Shown piece by piece: positions 44,136 through 56,199 of a stretch of 64,000 nucleotides of DNA. The position numbers and the translations under genes were made by a program. The notes beneath the pieces were generated by a model, which made no database searches, had not been told where the DNA came from, and saw only the letters and a list, made by a program, of their open reading frames with translations. The first letter of the stretch is position 1; every line of letters starts with the position of its first letter. Origin of the DNA: Triglochin maritima (Eukaryota; Streptophyta; Magnoliopsida; Alismatales; Juncaginaceae); contig OY821791.1 of NCBI GenBank assembly GCA_963682175.1, positions 19,806,542 through 19,870,541 of the forward strand, written 5' to 3'.

Positions 44136-45172
44136 TGATTGACATCATTTCATACTTATACTTGTATCTTATATCCATTGTCTTTCACCTAAACAATGCT
44201 ATGTTACGAGTTTTATGCCTAATTTTCAGGAATAAATAGGTTTGAAGAGATGAAGCATAAAAGGACCCAAAAGCTGGGAAGAAGGACTGAATTGTGAGAT
44301 ATGGGGACCAAGATGCAAGGGAGAATGACCTGAACGCAAGAACAAAGGACCTAAGAGCAAAACAGAAAACTCCACACCATCATGGGGAGTATTTTGGCAA
44401 TTCTAGTCGGGTCGGAGCTCCACCAAGCAAAGTAGATGCATCAAAGATCACCAAAGACATCCAGAAAAGCCCAGAAGAAAACTTAGCGAGATCCGAACCA
44501 TATAAACCACCAATTAGCGGTCCACGACCGCTAATTGGCGGTCTGTTTTGGCCCAAATCCGCTAAGATTTTGGTGGGTCGCGTATTAGTGTGTATTTAGT
44601 CTATTTCTGGTATTTCTTTAGTCCCACATCAGGGAATATCCCGGATTGCCTTTTTCTTTGGCTATAAATAGAACTCTTCACCTTCCATTGTAATCACTCC
44701 ATATTTTGAGTGACTATTCTTCCTACTAGAAGTGTGGCCTTGAAGCACACACTAAAGTAGGAGGATGCTACTTGAAATGTGAGTCATTTGTTAATAAAAG
44801 TTTCTTTGTTATGTGATTAGTTTCATTTTGCTTGTTTTACTTTGTTTCACATTTCTTGCTTTACTTTGTTTAATTTCTTTTTATTAGTTTTAGTAGCTTA
44901 GTTAATATGCTTTCCTTTCTTAGTTTAATAATTAGTGTAATGTGTAGTGAGTAGTTCCATCCCCTTTGGGGGTGGAGTAGATGTTCATACATGCATTAGA
45001 GAATGGAATGAATGCTTTATTTCCAATGTGTTGATAAAATATGAATGTATGCTTGCTTGTTTAGGATAGAATTTATAACTTGATGAGTTTTGCCAAAATG
45101 ATTAGACACCTCTCATGCTTGTTTAGGTTCTGAAATAAACAACTTGTATATGTAAATGTTAATCAACTAGGT
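44136..45172 (+). repeat. Family X element B 3' LTR, truncated
   Basis: Starts TGATTGACATCATTTC and is nearly identical to 36912-37950. It ends at 'aatcaactagg', where sequence switches to the copia env-like region. About 380 bases of LTR are missing. Confidence 0.88.
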
Positions 45173-45792
45173 CGGAGACAAAGAATCGTGGTCTCGAGGG
45201 TATTGGTTGGCATCCAGTTCGATAGATATACGTCATTTTCAGCATTTGTCTGACCGAGCTGATGCACTCGAAGCCTCCACTTCTGCTCATTTGGATGCAT
45301 TTGAAGCTTCATGTTCTGCTCGCTTTGATGAACTCAAGCCGATTGCTACTTCCTGATCTGTCCAGCTAAATTGTATCGAAGCATCACTTGACTGCATCAC
45401 ATCGTATTTTCGTGATCAGCGACTCGGTTGAGTGTGTGATGCTATCTTTGCTTGTTTGTTGTAGTTCGAACTTGTGTTTTATTTTCTTTGAATTTTGCTT
45501 CATGTTGTATTTTTGCTTTCAAAACTTTGTTGTTTGAATGTTATGAATCCTATTTGAATGCATGTTTATGATTCCCTTTATTGATTCTTTTTTGCATATT
45601 TACGCTTCCGTTATATCATCTCATGAGTTGATTGAATAATCCTTGAATCCTATGTTCATGAGTATCTTTTTGATTATGCCAAAGGGGAGAAATAAATACA
45701 TGCATCATAGATAGAGGGAGCTTAAAGATGATTAAACTTGAAAAGAACATGTATTTAGATTGATAGGTTGTCATCATAAAGAACGGGAAGAT
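45173..45792 (+). mobile_element. Copia 3' internal end, second copy
   Basis: Repeats 36346-36905 almost exactly, then continues through 'aacatgtatttagattgatag' to a weak polypurine tract (GAACGGGAAGAT). The env-like frame has a stop at about 45354. Confidence 0.85.
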
Positions 45793-47268
45793 TATTGGTT
45801 TTTTGGAAAAATAATCGCTAATTTGTTTTGATGATTAACTAACATATCAATAAACATGTAATCTATTAACATCATCACATGCATATATTGTATTTTTAAC
45901 ATTTCAGAAACCAGGAACCAAGTATGGATCAAGACAATAAATGAAGAGTAGATAGGTTTACAATACTTGTACTTAGGCTATAATGTAACTTGACACTTGA
46001 AATTATTGATAAATTACATTGCATGACCCATAGCGAACCTATAGAAGTCTTACAATTAAGTCCTTAATTAATTTTACTTCAATAGGAAATTGACGAAACA
46101 TAGAAATCCCTTTCAAATGGGTGTTCTGGGTGAAATCGCTCGACCGGTAGGCTATTTGGATCAACCAGATTCAATAGACAATTTTTCCATTGCCCAAAAG
46201 TCGACCAAATCCTCTTTTAGTTCGACCAATTCTAATATATGTTTTCCCAGTCTAAATCGATCGACCGAAAGCCTTTAACCGTTCGACCGTTCCTTTATGT
46301 CAACCGATAGGACTCAGTTCGATCGATACAATTTTCTCTTACCAATCTTTTGTCGACACGTGTCCTGGTTAGAGTGGAGACCGGTCGACGGAAACCTACG
46401 TTTGGTTCGACCATTTACAGTTACAATTTTGTCTTCAATATGATTGTTATACTTGTTGTATTTAACAACGGTCGTATACAAATACTCCACCTACACCAAA
46501 ACACCCCAACGGTTGACCGAACCTTACCAAGTGTTCGACCGTACTCTTAAATTATAGCCTAGTTGGTTCGAATGTCTGCACCTTTGTTCGATCGAATGCA
46601 TATTCTTTGCAAACCGGTCGACCGATTAATCATATTCGGTCGACCGATTGGTATCCATATGTGTGTCCAAACTTCACTGCTTTGTGTATTTTTACACAAC
46701 TCTTTCGCAACTTAATCCCAAGGGCTATAATTAGTTTAGTGCTTATAAATAGAGTTGAGAACACTTTTCTAAGGTTACCAATCTTTCTCCAAGCTCACAT
46801 ATTCTTACTACTCACATTTTGCTCTAAACTTTCTTGTGCTCACAGTTTTCCACTTGAAATCACTATCTTTGATTGCATCATACATTTCAAGTGCCCAAGA
46901 TTAATTTGCTGAAGTAAATTCTTCAAGAGTTGTACTAGCTTCCGGAGTGAAGCGCTTCTCGTATTGTGAGAAGGTGGTCCAAGCTAAGCGAGGGTGTTCG
47001 CAAAACTTGTGGTCTAAAGGCGTGATCTCGATTAGCAACGGAGATCGGATTAGTGGAGGACGTGAAGTTGCTCGAGGAAGAGCAATTTGAAAGACAGGAC
47101 TAGGATCTGGTGGTTGTATCCAAACCTCTTTACATCCGGTGTTGTGGTTTGCTTTTCTCATCTTAGCATTTAATTGCTTTAGTTTTTAATTTGGCATAGT
47201 TGTTTAAAATACTTAATTACTCTATTCACCTCCTTTTAGAGTAATATTAGGGAACATTAGATCCTTCA
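45793..47268 (+). repeat. SIRE-like copia 3' LTR
   Basis: Starts TATTGGTTTTTTGG (TG changed to TA) and ends AGATCCTTCA, 1476 bp, matching 26043-27654. GGTCGACC cluster 46138-46635, TATA box 46744-46752. It abuts the 21-bp minisatellite directly. Confidence 0.9.
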
Positions 47269-47507
47269 ACTAACTCAATCCAGACTCCAACTAACTTGAT
47301 CTAAACTCCAACTAACTCGATCAAGATTCGAACCAACTCAATCAAGACCCAAATAATTGGCTCAAGACTCAAACTAACTCGATCCAGACCCAAACTGATG
47401 TGACCAAGACACCAACTAACTCGATCTAGACTACAATTAATTTGATCTAGACTCCAACTAACTGGCTCAAGACTCAAACTAACTCGATCAAGACTTCAAC
47501 TAACTCG
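47269..47507 (+). repeat. 21-bp minisatellite, segment 1
   Basis: Tandem units of 21 bases built on CTAACTCGATC + AAGACTCCAA, with variants such as CTAACTGGCTC. About 11 units between the copia LTR and solo LTR Y. Confidence 0.93.
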
Positions 47508-48972
47508 TGTAGGATCGTATTGGCCACTAATTCTAATCACTTTTAAACTAATTCCATACTTGCTTAATCAAAGATGTAGTGGAACAATCGTACAAAAGCA
47601 AGTAAAGAAAATATGGCAAACCACAAAAAGGACCCCGTGATTTTTATAGAGGTTCGGACTCTCGCCTACTACCTCTCTTGCAAGCTTCGCTCAATCTCCC
47701 TCGAGCTCCGTCTATGTCTTCACTGTCAATCTCGTTCCAGGCCTATATTAATCCTTTTACACCTCAAGCTTTACAAACAACCCTCGATAGCTTGATTTCT
47801 TCCTCTCACAAACCGAGAGGGAACACTTCGGGCTTCACCGAAATCCTTGCTTCTTTGACAAACAAATGAGTGGAACACACTCTCTAAACTTGAGCACACT
47901 GGAGTGAATAAGAGTTGAATTGATAAAGTGTGGATTTGAAGGTTTGGAGTGTTTCGATTGATCTCTCTAATGTAGGAGACAAATATGTGTGGGACAATTT
48001 TCTAAACAAGGTTGGGGAACCTCTATTTATAAGCTCTAGAAGAGTTGTAGCCGTTGTGAGAAGTATAGGAAATGTTTGTGTGAGAAACACAAAACAAAAA
48101 AGTGCAGGTCACAGTTTGGGACACAAACGGTCGACCGACTCGGGTTAAACGGTCGACTGGTAGGTAGTTCAGAACAAGGTACGGTCGATCGAGCAGGGAA
48201 TGGTCGAACCAACTAGGCTATAACTTAAGTTAACGGTCGAACTAAAAAGGTTGGATGGATCAACCAAAAATATCAGGAGCTCTGGGGTTCAAGGAAACGT
48301 CAAGGTTCGGTCGACCCGTTTCTTGGAATCGTTCAACCAAAACTAACAGGCAGTTTGGGGTTGGTGAAAATGCTTATGTGCGGACGACCAAAACTATGTA
48401 CATGGTCGACCGATGAACACTAGAATTCTGGGGTTTAGGAAATTCGACCGTTGTAGAATAAGACAAGTCTAACGGTCACTTGACACATGTAGACGGTCGA
48501 ATAGAAAGCTCACAACGGTCGACCGGTATATCACTGTAGGTTAAAACGGAATAAACGGATCAAAACCGATCGAACAGAAAACTTAGGTCGACCGAATTTG
48601 CTCAGAAAGCTTAGGTTAGGTTTAATGATTTCCGGTCTAAGTTTGGGTGACCTATTGAAGTCCAAAAGTTATGATATTTTGTGTGTGACTTCTATAAGGA
48701 ATCTAGTGTGCATGTGATTGGTTATTTATTCATGTATGCTCAAGTACACATAGTTGTAAAGACTCGAAATAAATTAAGATTACATGTCTTCAAATGAGCT
48801 TTGATTACATGTCTCTACTTGAATCTTTTCTTCCTTGAGTCTTGATTACCTGAGGAAGTTAGCACAATACAATATATATGTCATGCATAATGTGTGCTAC
48901 TCTACATTCATTATCATTAAGATTAGGTTGATTAAATCATCAAAACAAAGATTAAGGCCAAAAAGCCAACAA
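47508..48972 (-). repeat. Solo LTR Y, second copy, in the minisatellite
   Basis: On the minus strand it starts TGTTGGCTTTTTGG (48972) and ends ...CGATCCTACA (47508), 1465 bp. It is flanked by ACTCG (47503-47507) and ACTGG (48973-48977), a 4/5 match. Minus-strand TATAAATAG at 48023-48031; GGTCGACC cluster 48128-48595 in U3. It is collinear with 28771-30301. Confidence 0.88.
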
Positions 48973-49834
48973 CTGGATCCAGACTCAATCTAACGGGCTC
49001 AAGACTCAAACTAACTCGATGAAGACTCCAACTAACTCGATCCAAACTCAAACTAAATCGATCCAGACTCGAACTAACTCGATCAAGACTCGACCTAACT
49101 CGATCAAGACACCAACAAGCTCGTTATATACTCAAACTAACACGATCCATACTCCAACTAACTTGTTCCAGACTCAAACTAACTCGATCCACACTCCAAC
49201 TAACTTGATCAAAACTAAACTAACTTGATCCATACTCAAACTAACTTGATCAAGACTCAAAATAACTTGATCAAGACTCCAACTAACTCGATCCATACTT
49301 GAACAAACTCGATCCGGACTACAATTAACTCGATCAAGAATCCAACTAACTCGTTCTAGACTCAAACTAACTTGATCAATACTCTAACTAACTCGAACCT
49401 GACTCCAACTAACTCATTCCAGATTGAAAGTAACTCGATCTAGACTCCAACTAACTCGATCAAAACTCAAACTAACTTATTCCAGACTCAAACTAACTCG
49501 ATCAAGACTCCAAATAACTTGATCAAGACTCCAACTAACTCGATCCATACTTGAACTAACTCGATCCATACTCCAACTAACTCTATCAAGACTCCAACTA
49601 ACTGGATCCAGAGTCCAACTAACTCGATCCATACACGAATTTACTGGCTCAAGACTCCAACTAAATTGATCCAGACTCGAACTAACTCGATCCATACTCG
49701 AACTAACTTGCTTAAGACTCAAACTAACTCGATCCAGACTCAAACTAACTTGATCAAGATCTCAAACTAAGTCGATCAAGACTCCAACTAACTAGTTCCA
49801 TACTCGAACTAACTCAATCCACACTCCAACTAAC
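48973..49834 (+). repeat. 21-bp minisatellite, segment 2
   Basis: About 41 units. Because 21 is a multiple of three, open frames appear on both strands (for example repeated TNSIQTR and DRVSWSL heptads); I regard them as products of the period. Confidence 0.93.
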
Positions 49835-51930
49835 TGTTGGATTTTGTGCCCTATCCTTGAGTATATATTTTTAATTTTTTACACTCAAGTAGGACCGGTT
49901 TTCATATTTATTCAACAATTTCATGTACCAGACTCCCTATCTGCGTTCCAATATATATTGTATACTATATAATATCAAAATATATAGATTGGATCATACT
50001 TAAAGGATTGTCAAATCCTTTTAACCAATCGGAAGTCGAGTTGCACGTTGGATCACTTTGGAATTTCCTCCAAATGTTCATAAAACTCTAAACAAGATTA
50101 GAGTGATTGAAGCTAGCCAATCAACTCTAATGCTAGGTTACAATCTAGGTAATAACCCCTTCAATGCTCTAAAGAATTTAATCTCCAGCACTTAATTAAA
50201 TAAGAGAGATTGGTTGGAGAGAAAATAGAAAAAATTGTACTTTTCTATTTGTTGTATATTTCAAAAATGGAGGAGAGGTCTATTTATAGTGTATTTGTCA
50301 AACCACATCATGTGTATAACCACCTACACATGATCCATATAAATCTCTCCTCTCAACCAGTCATATTTTGACACATCATCCTCCCATAACTTCCATTAAC
50401 CAAGATGAATTAAATCCTTCAATTGACCAACAATAATCTCTTATTAATGTGGGGAAAAACACGGGCAAACGGTCGACCGAATTGACCAACCTATCAAACG
50501 TTCGGTTATCTAGAAACGTTCATGATAATTTTGGTCAGACTAGGTTTCAAGTCGGTCGACCTATCCCTTACCAAGAACGCACCTGATAAATTTGGTGGAA
50601 CTAAGAACCTCACTGGTCGACCGATCCCTTACAAGAAAGCTCATGATAATTTCAATCCAACCACATGTCCAGCTATTGCCCAGCCGGTCGACCATTTTCG
50701 AACTATATGAGTTACTTTTAATTTTGGTTGATCGGTTCTCGAAAAACGTTCGATCGTTTTTCTCTGTTCTTTCTTTACAGATTTTGGATCAATATCGAAC
50801 AAAATTTGAGCTTTCAGGTCTCAGCAAATTCATATGTCATAATGTTACATATTACATTATAACACGTAATGTATTATCATATATGATATGGAAACATCAT
50901 ACCCCATAATAAATACATCTCATATAAATTCATTTGTTATTCTAACCATGTCGTTAACACGACGTATTAATTTTATTATTTTGCCATATGTATATTATTT
51001 CACATCACATGAAATTTAACACATCACATAAATCATAATATCATACTTTTTGTTTTCTAATTTTGTGGTGTGACCAATAAGAGGATTTAAGTTATATTGG
51101 AAATGATATAAAATACTTTATATCATAAACTATAAGTAGTATCTAGCTACACATTATAGTTACCCAAATAACAAAGATGTTTTTCTCACTTGAACAGAAC
51201 ACGTTCTATTTAGTGATATGAAATAATATCACTTATCTCTATCCCATGGCTCATGATATTTGGAATATTGTACAAATTAGGAATATATCATCTTTGTATT
51301 ATATGTTCATTTCTTGATCTCTTAAGGTAATTAATTATAAATATGTAATTATACATAAGTTACATTGTGCACATTATAGTTTTGCTTTGTCAAAGGCTTC
51401 AATAACATCATCACTCAAGTCAACAAGGACAATGATGATCTTTTGACATATGACTTTTTCCACACAAATTATAAACAACCAATTAATATCTTTATCACTA
51501 TACGTAATGATAGTTTTTGATAATATTCAAATTATATACTTCTCTTGCGAAAAAGACATAGGTCTCATATCTTACGATTTAAAGACACAATGAAATCATT
51601 AATGACACAAACACAATATCCTAATGTTTTATTTACTTGGTTGATTCAATACATAAAAGTAAATATTTTCTCTTTTAAAATACAATATCCTTTAACCAAC
51701 ATGACAATCTTATCTCTGTAATTAATGTCCCACGTTAATCACAATGATTGTGAATTACTTTTGATTTATGTAAACCATTATCTTTTAGTGCTCTTCAGTT
51801 AAGGACCCAAAACCTCTTTCTTAACTCTTCTAAAAGATGAATACATTAATCTATGAACAAAATGTTTATACATTCAATTCATTAAATATATAAGACATAA
51901 AAAATACTTTTAGAACACACAATCCTTTCA
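49835..51930 (-). repeat. Solo LTR Z (copia-like), TSD CTAAC
   Basis: 2096 bp with ends TGTTGGATTT...ATCCTTTCA, flanked by CTAAC (49830-49834, 51931-51935). Orientation is set by TATAAATAG on the minus strand (50280-50288). Read that way, it starts TGAAAGGATTG and ends AAATCCAACA, the usual end before a copia tRNA-Met primer site. A GGTCGACC cluster (50469-50760) lies 180-480 bases upstream of the TATA box. The AT-rich remainder has no gene. Confidence 0.88.
50469..50760 (-). promoter_or_regulatory. GGTCGACC dyad cluster in LTR Z
   Basis: CGGTCGACCG at 50470, further sites at about 50552, 50614, 50685, and degenerate sites to 50757. Confidence 0.7.
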
Positions 51931-52771
51931 CTAACTCGATTCAGACTCCAACTAACTCGATCAAGACTCCAACTAACTCGATCCATACTCAAACTAACTC
52001 GATCTATACTCCATCTAACTCGATCAAGACTCCAACTAAATCGATCTAGACACCATCTAACTCGATCCAGACATAAACTAACTAGCTCAAGACTCCAACT
52101 AATTCAATCTAGACTCGAACTAACTCGATCCATACACGAACTAACTCGATCCATACTCAAACTAACTCGATCAAGACTTCAACTAACTAGCTCAAGACTC
52201 TAACTAAATTGATCCAGACTCGAACTAACTTCCTGAAGACTCCAACTATCTCGATCAAGACTCCAATTAACTCAACACATACTCGAACGAACTCGATCAA
52301 GACTCCAAATTACTCGATCCAGACTCAAACTAACTCAATCAACACTCCAACTAACTCGATCCAAACTCCAACTAACACGATCAAGTCTCGAACTAACTCC
52401 ATCCTGACTTCAACTAACTGGATCAAGACTCAAACTAACTCAATCAAAGCTCTAATTAACTCCATCCAGACTCGAACTAACTCGATCAAGATTCCAACTA
52501 ACTCGATCAAGACTCCAATTAACTTGATCTGTACTTGAACTAACATGATCCAGACGCCAACTAACTTGAACAATACTTTATCTAACTCGATCGAGACTCC
52601 AAGTAGGTCGATCTAGACTCAAACTAACTAGCTCAAGACTCCAACTAACTCGATCTTGACTCAAACTAACTCATTCCAAACTCAAATTAACAGGCTCAAG
52701 ACTTAAACTAACTCAATCAAGAGTCCAACTAACTCGATCCAGCCTCAAACTAACTCAATCTAGACTCAAAA
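51931..52771 (+). repeat. 21-bp minisatellite, segment 3
   Basis: About 40 units of the same repeat, interrupted on the right by a Tekay-type solo LTR. Confidence 0.93.
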
Positions 52772-53149
52772 TGTAACATCCTCTAATAGCGGAAGAATTT
52801 AAATTTTTTTATAACTCACAATCATAGAGGATGTCACGAAATAACAGGAAACAGGTGCACCAATATATATAATATATATATGAACATCAGAGTATTTCAA
52901 AAGTTGTGATTACATCAAAAGACTATACAACGGATACAGTAATCACCCGACCTCAACTGAGAGAAAGCTGGATCCGGTAGCGGTGCTCCTCTCCTCGGTC
53001 ACCACCCCCTATCGTCGATCACGGCCTGAAAGTAAACATGCAACAATGCGTGAGTTTCCAGAAGGAAACCCTATATGTCAAACTCTATAATGCAGAAAAT
53101 GAAAGCACCCTAGCATGCAGTTCTACTAACAATAAAAGCATCTCAAACA

Positions 53150-53495
53150 GGCTGGCCTCCCGGGCTCTTTCACCCAACCACAGCACACACCACCGTCACG
53201 GGGCTCCAGGGCTTTTTCACCCAACCACCGCAACAAACACTTGTCGCCAAGCTGGGATCCATGCCTTTTTCAGCCAACTGTAGCTACCACGACACGACCA
53301 AGGGCTCCAGGTCTTTTTCAACCTACCCAAACGTCCAAGGGCTCCAGGCCTTTTTCAACCAACCCTTAACACGCGGCCCCTGCTCAGGCTCCACGCCTTT
53401 TTCAGCCAACCTGAATGCACTACAGAGCTCCAGGTCTTTTTCAACCAACCGCAACTCTCACATAGTTACGGGGCTCCAGGGCTCTTTCACCCAAC
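53150..53495 (-). repeat. 'gaaagagccctggagcc' tandem repeat in solo LTR
   Basis: About eight imperfect units, some changed to 'gttgaaaaaggcctggag'; the counterpart on the plus strand is at 21715-21950. Confidence 0.78.
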
Positions 53496-53599
53496 CACCG
53501 CAACTCTCGTGGACCCTAGCACACTCGCCAGAAGGACCTCGGCACACAACTCGCCCCACATGGACGACCACAACAATCGCACCTCCATAGTGCAAAACT

Positions 53600-54280
53600 G
53601 GACACAAACGGTCGACCGAACCAAAAGTCCTGGTCGACCGAATCAAGAAAACACAGGGTAATCACCTCGACCGACACTCCCTCGGTCGACCAATTCCCAC
53701 CAACTGCACTCGTTCGGTCGAACCCAAATCAAGGGACAGTCGATCGTTTAGATGGTCAACTTCCAGGTTCAACGAACAAAATGACCAATCGGTCGAACGG
53801 CAAAGGGGCCCTGTTCGATCGAAAGTCACCAGGGACAAATCCCACACTCCACAACGAATCCGGTCTAACCCTCGAGCACTCTTGGTCGACCAAATTCCAC
53901 TAGGGAATTCCCCCAACTCTTGCCACAAATCCGGTCGAACGCCCGAGCACTCTCGGTCGACCGAATTCGTCCAGAGCATTCCCCCACGCTCCTCAACAAG
54001 TCCGGTCGACCGAAACCTCCTTCGGTCGAACCGACCAGTATTCAAACTTATGTCACAGTCGGACGAAGTCAATGAGCGGTCGACCGTTTAGATGGTCAAT
54101 GCCCTCAACCGACCTATGACAGTGCACAAGGTCGAACGGCTAAGGGGCTCCATTCGACCGAAAACCACCAGGCTTGCCTCCTATGCACGATCAGTCGACT
54201 GCCCCAAGGGCATCGTTCGACTGATATGAGGCAGAACCCGAAATCTCAATACGAACGGTCAACCGATCAGGCAGTAAAAT
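53600..54280 (-). promoter_or_regulatory. GGTCGACC dyad cluster in Tekay solo LTR
   Basis: Many GGTCGACCGA and GGTCGAACG sites, with 'ATACTTAAGTGAG' beyond the cluster at about 54351-54363. Confidence 0.7.
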
Positions 54281-54895
54281 CTGCTGCACGTTTACTTGCG
54301 ACGAGCCAGAAGGCCTACCGTCGACTTCCAAATACTCACGATACTTAAGTGAGCGAGTTGACATACCGGAAGGTTTGAAGAAACCTTTGAAGAACCACGA
54401 CGACGACTCCACGAGCACGCCTCCCAAAATCACGATTCGTCGGCGATCCTCGCGACTAAACCACGATCCACACCTCCTCGACGATCCACACTCACAATAC
54501 CACCTCCGTCGACCTCCACCCACCAACCACGACCACAGCCACGAGTTAGGTCAAGAAAGGGGAAACTAAAGAAACAAGAAGGTTCGAAACACACTCACCT
54601 CCAACCACCACTCGTGTCGATCCTCCCTTCACCGGAGATCACCTCTTCTTCCTCGCCGGAGCACCACTGAGAGAGGGAGAGAAACGTGAGGGAGAGAATG
54701 AAAGAGTCGTGAGAGAGGGAGAGAGAGAGAGCTCGCCATAAATATCTACCACTCCTTCAATCCTCATCATCCATTCCATCTCCACTCCATCTCCACCACT
54801 CATCTCATCCCCAATCTATCTCAGTCCCCCAATCCATCTCCTCCTAATCACCACCTAAAACATCATTAAGGCATAATTAGGATTAGGATCTCACA

Positions 54896-55414
54896 CAAAA
54901 TAACTGGCATAAGACTCCAACTAACTCGATTCAGACTCGAACTAACTCGCTAAAGACTCCAACGAACTCAATCAGGACTCTAACAAACTCGATCGAGACT
55001 CCAACTAACTTGATCTTGACTGCAACAAACTCGATCAAGACTCCAACTTACTCGATCCATAGTGCAACTAACTCGATTGAGACTCCAACTAACTCGATCA
55101 AGACTCAAACTAACTCAATCCAAACTTTAGGTAACTGGCTCAAGACTCAAACTAACTCATCCATACTTCAACTAACTCTATCTAGAATCCAATTAAAACG
55201 ATCAAGACTCCAACTAACTTGATCCATACGCAATCTAACTCGATCTAGACTCCAACTAGCTCGATCTAGACTCAAACTAACTAGCTCAAGATTTTAACTA
55301 ACTCGGTGCAGACTAGAACTAACTTGCTCAAGATTCAAATTAACTCGATCAAAACTCCAACTAACTTGATCCAGACTCGATTCAGATTCGAACTAACTCA
55401 ATCATGACTCAAAC
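54896..55414 (+). repeat. 21-bp minisatellite, segment 4
   Basis: About 24 units between the Tekay solo LTR and the hAT-like element. Confidence 0.92.
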
Positions 55415-56199
55415 TAGGGGTGTCAGTGGATATTCGAATTTGGACATTCGACCCGAGAAATAATATCCGTAAGACCGTATTCGTATCCGATCCATAAAGT
55501 CGTGGAGTGGATATGGTTATTGGTACATCCGATCCGTATAATATCCGATCTGGGATCGAATATCCGTAGTACAACATCCGTATTTGTATTTGTATTATAT
55601 ATAGCTATTCTTTAAATTAATGATATATATAAGTTATGTATTTTGTTCTTTAAATTACCCAATTATATAAACTATTCTAAATTACTAACCCTAAAGTACT
55701 AACCCGAATAATATTCGCTTCAGAACTAGATATCTGTATTTCAACATCCGTATCCATATTTGTATCATATACTCATGCAATACATTATTATAACTAGAAG
55801 TATTCATATTTCAACATTGTGTGATTATATTTTGAATATATTGTTTAAATTTATTTATTCAAATAAAAATACATCTATTGATCACATTTATTCAAGTATT
55901 GAATATTGTTCTCATTTTCAGAACATGGAGTTAGAAGTTAAGATAAAGTAAATTAATATTTGAAACCAAATAAAGTTATAAATGTAACTGTATAAGAATT
56001 TGTCTAAGTGAAATGAAAAATGTTATAAGGTTGGGAATTATGTTTACGGATACATATATTATCCGTATCCGCTCCGAATCTGTCAAATATCCGAACGGAT
56101 ATAGACTTTTCATATCCGCAAACAATCTGTATCCGAATTCGTAAATTTCATGCAGATACGAATATGGATATACCTATATTCGATCCGTTGCCACCCCTA
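55415..56199. mobile_element. hAT-like non-autonomous element, 785 bp, 8-bp TSD
   Basis: The terminal inverted repeats are TAGGGGTGTC at the left and GCCACCCCTA at the right. Flanks are ACTCAAAC (55407-55414) and ACTCGAAC (56200-56207), 7 of 8 identical, the duplication length of hAT elements. Subterminal regions repeat 'tatccg' and 'ggatatccg'-type words in both orientations; the interior is AT-rich with no transposase. Confidence 0.87.

Larger units (their letters stand above)
36906..45172 (+). mobile_element. Family X element B (gag-protease, no polymerase)
   Basis: It has 5' LTR 36912-38332, PBS 38340-38357, leader, one gag-protease frame 39473-42556, a 1.6-kb non-coding 3' region and a 3' LTR cut at ~45172. 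No RT, RNase H or integrase is coded between the LTRs, which fits TR-GAG-type non-autonomous elements. Six bases of internal sequence (GCTATT) precede the 5' LTR, and no target duplication is found. The borders are therefore recombination junctions rather than a simple insertion. Confidence 0.88.
27655..45792 (+). mobile_element. SIRE-like Ty1/copia internal region, with nested insertions
   Basis: The order is PBS, gag, protease, integrase, RT, RNase H, spacer, env-like ORF, polypurine-like tract. The extra 3' ORF and the RNase H sequence (WFSKKQNSVALSTTEAEY) point to the SIRE/Maximus lineage. It is interrupted by solo LTR Y at 28771-30301, carries a MULE fragment at 35905-36170, and is split by a family X segment at 36906-45172. 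The last ~560 bases of copia sequence occur on both sides of that segment. Confidence 0.85.
52772..54895 (-). repeat. Tekay-type solo LTR, reverse orientation, TSD CAAAA
   Basis: Ends TGTAACATCC...GATCTCACA, 2124 bp, flanked by CAAAA (52767-52771, 54896-54900). On the minus strand it runs: GA/CT-rich leader (54740-54600), GTATGTC donor-like site (54366), GGTCGACC cluster (54280-53600), 'gaaagagccc' repeats (53490-53150), 'ggaaactcacgcat', TTTACTTTCAG acceptor-like site (53026), GGATGTTACA end. It is homologous to 20526-23703 and 58170-59203. Frames inside it are not genes. Confidence 0.9.

Noticed and set aside
49019..49743. Open frames with repeated heptapeptides (TNSIKTP, DRVSWSL) in the 21-bp array, also at 52209-52538, 55010-55222 and 56164-56646
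   Set aside because: They follow from a 21-base period free of stops on both strands; no conserved start, length or composition supports a protein.
53038..53590. Plus-strand open frames in the Tekay solo LTR and minus-strand frames at 21550-22114
   Set aside because: They are translations of the 'gaaagagccc' tandem repeat and have no family match.
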